A stretch of 64,000 bases of DNA from Tricholomella constricta (Eukaryota; Basidiomycota; Agaricomycetes; Agaricales; Lyophyllaceae): contig JAACJP010000013.1 in NCBI GenBank assembly GCA_013368375.1, forward strand, positions 62,001 to 126,000. The letters run 5' to 3'. The position numbers were made by a program, and so were the translations under genes. This document shows, piece after piece, positions 58,745 to 64,000 of this stretch. Below the pieces are notes generated by a model. That model saw only the letters and a program-made list of their open reading frames with translations, had not been told where the DNA came from and ran no database searches. Position 1 is the first letter of the stretch. Each line of letters starts with the position of its first letter.

Positions 58745-60206
58745 ATGTCTTCCTACAACAAGACTCGACACCAGCAGCAGAACCCTGAGGAGTTCTACAA
58801 AACAACCACGGCTCGAATTCAGAAAATACAGTCCCAGATCGCCAATTCTCCCCGAGGCACACGACTCACCGACAAAGTATGCATCATAACCGGTGTTGGT
58901 TCATTGAAGGGAATAGGGTAATTATATTACTCTCAGTATCATGCAACACTTTAATAACAGTTTTTGAAGTCGTGCTACAGCTATCCGGTTTGCGCATGAA
59001 GGTACCATTATCCGTATCAGACATGACAGTCGAGAATCATCTAATACACTCTACTACCAGGCGCGAAGCACCTCTATCTGATCGACTTTGACCCCACCAA
59101 CCTGCCTGATCTCAAGTCGACCATTGGAAAGCTCTATCCCGATGTCAAGGTGAGCGAACGCAAAAACCGTGACAAGTTTTTCCTAAATGTCTCCAAAGGT
59201 CACCACCCTTCAGGCAGATGCTGCAGATGAAGCTGCCATCTCTGGAGTGTGTGATCAGGCCTTGCGCGAGGAGGGTCGCCTGGACGTCTTCTTTGCCAAC
59301 GTATGTTAATTGACTGACAGCCGGGGAAGGACGCTGAACCCAGTCCCACAAGGCTGGCTTTGCGTCAAGGAACGCCCTACCAGACACAACGGCGGAAACC
59401 TTCATGGACAGCATGAGAATCAATGCCCTATCGTATGCATCCGTCGCACTGGTGGTGCTCCAAACTTATCTGTCCTCAGGTGTTTCCATGCCGTCAAGTT
59501 TGCGTCGGCAGCGATGCAAAAGAGGAACCCGTCGAGGGGCAAGGAATATAGTGGCGGAAGCATTATCATGACTGCCTCCAGTGAGCAGCGCGTTCGTTTG
59601 ATTATTTTGCTTTGTCCAATACCAATTGCATAGCTGCTGGAATCCGATCCGGAGCAGGAACTGTAGATTGTGAGCATCTTTCCTCAAACTTCGTGACAGA
59701 GAAGCTGACGGTTTCAACAGACAGTGCTAGCAAGGCTGCGTGAGTTTTCTCTTTCTCGCAGGGAAGTTTGACCTTGAATTTCCTTGCAGTGTGAACTCTA
59801 TCGCGAAAACGTCCGCGTATCAACTGCAAAAATGCGATGTTCGAGTGAACACCATCTGCCCTGGCTTGATTGAGACCAATATGACGGGAGAAACCTTCGA
59901 TTACGCTCGTCAGCGCGGGACTGCTGGAAAAATCGGCCAATTGAATCCACTAGGACGGTTCGGTGTTCCCGAAGGCATGCATATTTTAATGCACTTTTTG
60001 GTGCTCTTTCTGACGACTGTTTAATATAGAGATTGCCCAGGCAGCTGTGTTCCTTGCTTCTGGTACAATTTCTACATCTTTTTATTGCGAGCCTCAATTC
60101 TGACGCGAGGTGTTCAGACGATTCCAGCTACGTGAATGGGCAGAACATCGCGGTGGATGGCGGCTTGTCGGCTTCGCACCCCGTTGCACCCGGTAGATGG
60201 GTCTAA
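58745..60206 (+). CDS. Short-chain dehydrogenase/reductase (classical SDR)
   Basis: About seven exons, start MSSYNKTRHQQQNPEEFYKT at 58745. After a charged head the Rossmann part reads KVCIITGVGSLKGIG, with the nucleotide-binding Gly pattern (T-G-x5-G-x-G rather than the usual x3 spacing), then RATAIRFAHEGAKHLYLIDF. NAG in FFANAG, SGGSIIMTAS (catalytic Ser region), and the active-site YSASKAAV with Tyr and Lys follow. NTICPGLIETNMTG and FLASDDSSYVNGQNIAVDGG complete the fold, ending HPVAPGRWV. NAD(P)-dependent oxidoreductase; substrate not predictable. It is convergent with the P450 (124 bp between stops), which alone does not make a metabolic cluster. Confidence 0.88.
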
Positions 60207-60330
60207 TTAGCTGTACAGCGAATGTGACCTCGGCTGCATCGTGGAATAATATTGAAGGTATGTAGATGTCGAATAGATATGCTTATGCAATTAAACTATG
60301 GCCTCTTTCCTGAGATCTTAATCTAGTTAG

Positions 60331-62844
60331 TTAGATGGATTTCTGGTCCCTTATCTTGAATACGAGTGGCACACGGACGGGGCTGAGTGTATGAAAAGGT
60401 CAGTATGTTGCACCAGGGAAAAGATACCAAGTTGCCGCTTCTTACGTGAGTGTGATGCCTGGCTTGGCTGCCAAAACCCTTGTCTTCCTCTGTTCGAACG
60501 TCTCTCCCGCGAACTGAGGCTCTTCTTTGACTTCGATCTTGTATTGGAAGACGAGCATGGTTAATATAGCAATTCCTTCCGTCTCAAAGAACCTAAGATG
60601 AAAGGTCAGATACTATGAAGAAAAAGGGTTCAATCCGACAGAAACCACCCACTTGCGTCCCAGGCATGCGCGTGCACCTGTTGTACTTTAGTGGCTGTCC
60701 AGTGTGAAAAGAAGATTTAACATACCCGCACTAAATGGCAGAAATGCATCGCGAGGCCATTCACCAAGGAAACGCGATGGCTTAAAAGAGTGAGGGTCGT
60801 CCCAATAACGCGCTAAAGCACATAACAATGGTAAATGGAAATCAGAATAAGCCAAAGGGCGACGTACGGTTGTAGTGTAGTCCTGGCACATCAATGGTGA
60901 TGTCGACTCCCTTCGGAACAGCAACAACAGTTTTGTTTCCTTCTCCGTCGGTAGTTGTCAGAGTCGTGTCTTCCGCGCTTTCCTTGGGTATACCTGTCAC
61001 CTACATAAAAACATTATAAGATATCGTCGGTACAGCAGGACTGGACTCAACGGGTGGGAACAGCCGTAGAGTCTCATAGAACACGCTAGGGCAGTGTCAG
61101 TGTAGGGCTCAAGAATACCAAAAAAGGCATCCTTACGCCATTGACTGGGTAAATAGAGGCATATTTTCGTAGGTCTGAACCGCTGTATTTCAGTATCGAA
61201 CCAGATTCAAAATTTGAGGCTACATCACTCACAGGGGCTTTACCGCTGGCTAGGAGGCTTTGGATGTGCCTATACAAGACCTCCTGCTCATCCGGATACA
61301 AGGCAAGCAACGCAAACGTGAAACAAAGCGTGTGAGCCGTCGTCTAAGCATGCATCAGATGAGAGACTTTCGTTCAGCATTCGCACTAAAGACGTACCTC
61401 ATGACCGGCAACCAGGAAGATGAAGATGTTTCCTAAAAAAATGTGAACCATTCGTCAAATTATTGAAATCACAGACGGGGGCAACGTACCAATCAACTCG
61501 CTCACTGTAAGCTTTGCTTCGCCTGAGTCTATGTCATTCGCGTCCAAGAGACTTGTGAAAAGATCATGTCTTGTTTCCTTTTTTAAGGAGCTCTGTCGTT
61601 CCTTGATCATTTCCGCCATGTATTGCTATGGAGCAAAGTAGAAGTCAGAATTGCGAGCGTTCAATGGGGCGAAGGAATGCACCTCTAGCTCTTTGAAAGC
61701 GAGTTTAACGTTTCTCATTCGCTTGGTCAAGCCGAGCGCACGGTCGGGAACGATCAACTTGATGAAGATGTCAGTGGTGACGATATGAAGAGCACCCTTG
61801 AAAGTCATTTGATGACCGGCAGGCAGGGTGTCATCGTCCTTCCAAGAAATCTTGCGTCCAAATCCTGGAGCCAAGTCAGCATTGAGAGCGAACAGCATTA
61901 AGCTCTTCGGGATCTCTGACCTGCAGCACCAATGACAAACAGGGCAATCTACGATTTGCGCCTCTTTAAAATTCGACACATAGCCCGCGCAATCGGACTA
62001 CTTACTGGTAGTGTCAGATCAACGCAGTGGTCGACAATAATCACCTCTTGACCTCCCCAGACGTCCTTGAACAAGGAGTCCATGATCTTGACAGTTTCGT
62101 CCCATACCATCTTATTATTTCTCTGAATGCGGCATTAGAATAAATAGGCAAATTCTAGAGTTTTCGGTGCGACCTACATCGGAGAAGGCAGGAGCGGAGA
62201 TCTTTCTATACTTCTTCCACTCCTCGCCTTCGGATGCCACGATGTTTCGGCCAAAGAACGAGAGAACAGCATAATGATGGACAGGTTTTGGAAAACGCGA
62301 ACGCGACGAGGATACTTCCTAAAGACTCAGGTTGAGTGGTCGTCTGTATGAAGCAATGCGCGCAGCTATACCTTTATTGCTACTGCATCTGCAAGAAGCA
62401 GCGAGGTCGTGGTTTTTGGCCAAGCGGATACCTGTACCAATGCTTGTTGTAGCCTAGATGGTGCAGGGTGTGTGTGTACTCACTGCAGAATGAATGTCAC
62501 ATCCGAAGACCTCATACACTGTGATAGTCTATGTCAGGAAATCATTTCATCGGTTTTTTAAAACGGTTATAAAACACACTGCGATGCTTGTTCAAAAATA
62601 GATGGTTGCGACCCGCTGCGATTCCTGGTGTAGGGGGTAAAAAATTCGCCAATACGCTGCTTTGAGCCAACAACGTCCTGTAGCCAGGATGATTTCTTTT
62701 GAAATAATTACTATAAGCATAGTGAACATCGAATAGACAGAGGTGAACGGACTGAATGGATCTGGTTGCTTTCCAGTATTCAAGAAACCTCTGGAGAAGG
62801 TATAAAATGCCGACCGAGAACGCAAGTAGAGCGATGGTAGCCAT
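60331..62844 (-). CDS. Microsomal cytochrome P450
   Basis: At least ten exons. The N-terminal membrane anchor is MATIALLAFSVGILYLLQRF at 62844. Visible P450 landmarks: PTPGIAAGRNHLF, FFGRNIVASEGEEWKKYRKI (helix C), oxygen-binding I helix FLVAGHETTAHTLCF, ExxR in YETLRLFPPV, ESAEDTTLTTTDGEG, and DDPHSFKPSRFLGEWPRDAF. The heme-binding loop FSAG-ARACLGRK, split by an intron in the middle, carries the ligand Cys. The C terminus reads FETEGIAILTMLVFQYKIEV and ends VRVPLVFKIRDQKSI at 60331. The protein looks complete and active. It belongs to a basidiomycete microsomal family I cannot name more exactly. Substrate unknown. Confidence 0.92.
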
Positions 62845-63075
62845 GGGAGTGATGGTAGGGGGTTATGCCTGCATGCAAACACAGTTGCGACGTCATCTCC
62901 CCCAACATTGGTAAGATCGTGAGACTTGTCGTCCTGATATGTGATTGACATGAGCTATGTTGCTGGCTCGGGCGCCGAGAGAGGTCAGCGCTTTACATGC
63001 GCGTATTCGGCCAAGACATTTTTAACTTTTAGGGCCTGGAAGCGCTAGCTAATTATAGCGGATTGGCTTTGCTAA
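62845..63075. other. Intergenic region, P450 promoter
   Basis: 231 bp between the P450 start and the MITE. The last three bases, TAA at 63073-63075, are the left target duplication. No gene seen. Confidence 0.4.
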
Positions 63076-63790
63076 GGCCGTGTTCGGGAACGCCAGAACT
63101 ATAGTTTGGGCCAAAGTAGCCTACTTCGGAAGTACCGTCTGAGTCGCGCAGTTACTGTCCCACGCAACTCAGGATGTGACGCTGCAGTGACTGACTGTGA
63201 TGATGTCGTGACGACTGATGCAAAGCCCCTGCTCATGATCACGATAGGCCACTTTGCACCGCAATCCCTCCTCCACGTACACCTGCTGTGATGGTTCTCA
63301 TTAGAACTAAGAAGAATTCGAGGCTCCTGTTCATGTCCAACATCGGGAGCAGATCAGAAAGGCTAAGAGTGGAATTTATAAAAAGAAAGTAGGGAAATGC
63401 AAGGGAAATGAGGAATAATAGCATTTTTTTAAAAAATATCCCTGTTTATTGACTGCTGAGCACAAACTCATGTCGGTCCTGACAATACTATGTACATTAA
63501 AGGGGGCCCCTGTGCCCCCAGTTCCTGCACCTGCTGAGTATGCAAATGCGCATGTTGACGGGCCATCCTCGACGCCCCCCAACAGCCTGGGAATAATAGC
63601 ATGAACACGACAAGATCTCGTCAACGCAGCACGCGAAGTCACACCTTGTCACTCAGTTAGTTACTTGGGGTGGTTGCCGAACACTTTTGCTCAAACTAAG
63701 TACGCTACTTTTCACGTTCTTTGGCCAAAGTAGAATTTGGCGGGAAGATTGTAGTTACTTCCGAAGTAACTCGAGTTCCCGAACACGGCC
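63076..63790. mobile_element. MITE with TAA target duplication (PIF/Harbinger, Tourist-like)
   Basis: A 715-bp element with perfect 16-bp terminal inverted repeats GGCCGTGTTCGGGAAC (63076-63091 and, inverted, 63775-63790), flanked by TAA on both sides (63073-63075, 63791-63793). Subterminal palindromes ACTTCSGAAGT occur near both ends (63123-63133, 63757-63767), as does a TTTGG-CCAAAGTAG word. TIRs starting GG plus a 3-bp TWA duplication are the hallmarks of PIF/Harbinger MITEs. No transposase frame is present. It ends 60 bp past the FKBP stop, so it may form part of that gene's 3' UTR. Confidence 0.8.
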
Positions 63791-63849
63791 TAAGATGTAA
63801 CAACTGGTATTGTGTACTTTTGAGCCATACATCATTGCTCTATCCTCAA

Positions 63850-64000
63850 TTATTTAATCTCCATCAATTTGACCTCTGTTTGAAGCATGTCAAAGCGCGC
63901 CCACAGATCCAAAACGAATGCACACACCAAAGATCAAAGTGGCATTTTTGGGAATACCGTCCGTACCGTTCTTTCCATAGCCCATAGCAGGTGGGATGGT
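63850..64000 (-). CDS. FKBP-type peptidyl-prolyl isomerase, C-terminal end (cut by window edge)
   Basis: Minus strand at the right edge. The exon 63928-64000+ reads TIPPAMGYGKNGTDGIPKNA and TLIF, the FKBP family C-terminal beta strand and loop. A 52-nt intron (63876-63927) joins LIF to EVKLMEIK in a last exon at 63850-63875, giving the usual FKBP end and a stop at 63850. Most of the domain lies beyond the window. A single-domain FKBP12-like or a secretory FKBP2-like enzyme is possible; the visible 20-odd residues do not decide. Prolyl isomerase role in folding or signalling. Confidence 0.85.

Noticed and set aside
58745..62844. SDR plus P450 as a secondary metabolite cluster
   Set aside because: Only two adjacent oxidoreductases, with no synthase, transporter or regulator nearby; FKBP and the P5B ATPase are housekeeping genes.

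Overview
The window is a gene-dense piece of a filamentous basidiomycete genome, most likely an Agaricomycete (mushroom-forming fungus). Evidence: almost every gene is broken by 45-70 nt GT-AG introns, gene spacing is short on both strands, and the protein set is fungal nuclear housekeeping plus Agaricomycete-type accessory genes (class 3 lipase, microsomal P450, SDR, P5B ATPase, Set9 with a long tail). I see no rRNA, tRNA, CRISPR array or autonomous transposon. All gene models were spliced by eye, so start codons and small exons carry some uncertainty.

Layout. 0-4.5 kb: N-terminal part of a Mei2-like RNA-binding protein (minus, cut by the left edge), mitochondrial ribosomal protein bS6m (plus) and a HAD-like protein (minus). 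4.8-15.2 kb, all minus: Tudor-SN (SND1) with a 10-nt microexon, a CaMKK/Ssp1-like protein kinase, and the NMD factor UPF2. 15.3-18.6 kb plus: ATRIP/Rad26/Lcd1 checkpoint protein, divergent from UPF2 across only about 120 bp. 18.7-31.3 kb: LARGE-like (GT49) type II membrane protein (minus), then on plus a secreted class 3 lipase, a coiled-coil protein, an amidohydrolase-like protein, a large unrecognised nuclear-looking protein and chaperonin CCT6. 31.5-36.7 kb minus: histone H4K20 methyltransferase Set9 and a five-unit polyubiquitin gene. 38-42.4 kb: a FAM72-family zinc protein (minus) divergent from Rrp17/NOL12 (plus), a short inverted-repeat transposon (MITE), then the Golgi SNARE Bos1. 42.6-50.2 kb: unknown multipass membrane protein, exosome subunit Rrp46, tandem ABC ATPase, and the Ran GEF RCC1/Pim1. 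50.3-58.5 kb minus: metallo-beta-lactamase-fold protein, a Ser/Thr-rich single-span surface protein, and the P5B ATPase Ypk9. 58.7-64 kb: SDR (plus), P450 (minus), a second MITE with TAA target duplications, and the 3' end of an FKBP isomerase (minus).

The genes do not form one pathway. Several concern RNA quality control and ribosome biogenesis (UPF2, Rrp46, Rrp17, SND1, bS6m), genome maintenance and chromatin (ATRIP, Set9, RCC1), proteostasis (CCT6, polyubiquitin, FKBP) and membranes or secretion (Bos1, Ypk9, GT49-like, Ser/Thr-rich sensor-like protein). I found no convincing new operon-like system. The most distinctive observations are the two intact-ended MITEs, the SND1 microexon, intron placement in the polyubiquitin gene, a fungal FAM72 with a long tail, and three enzyme-like proteins that lack standard catalytic or metal-binding motifs.
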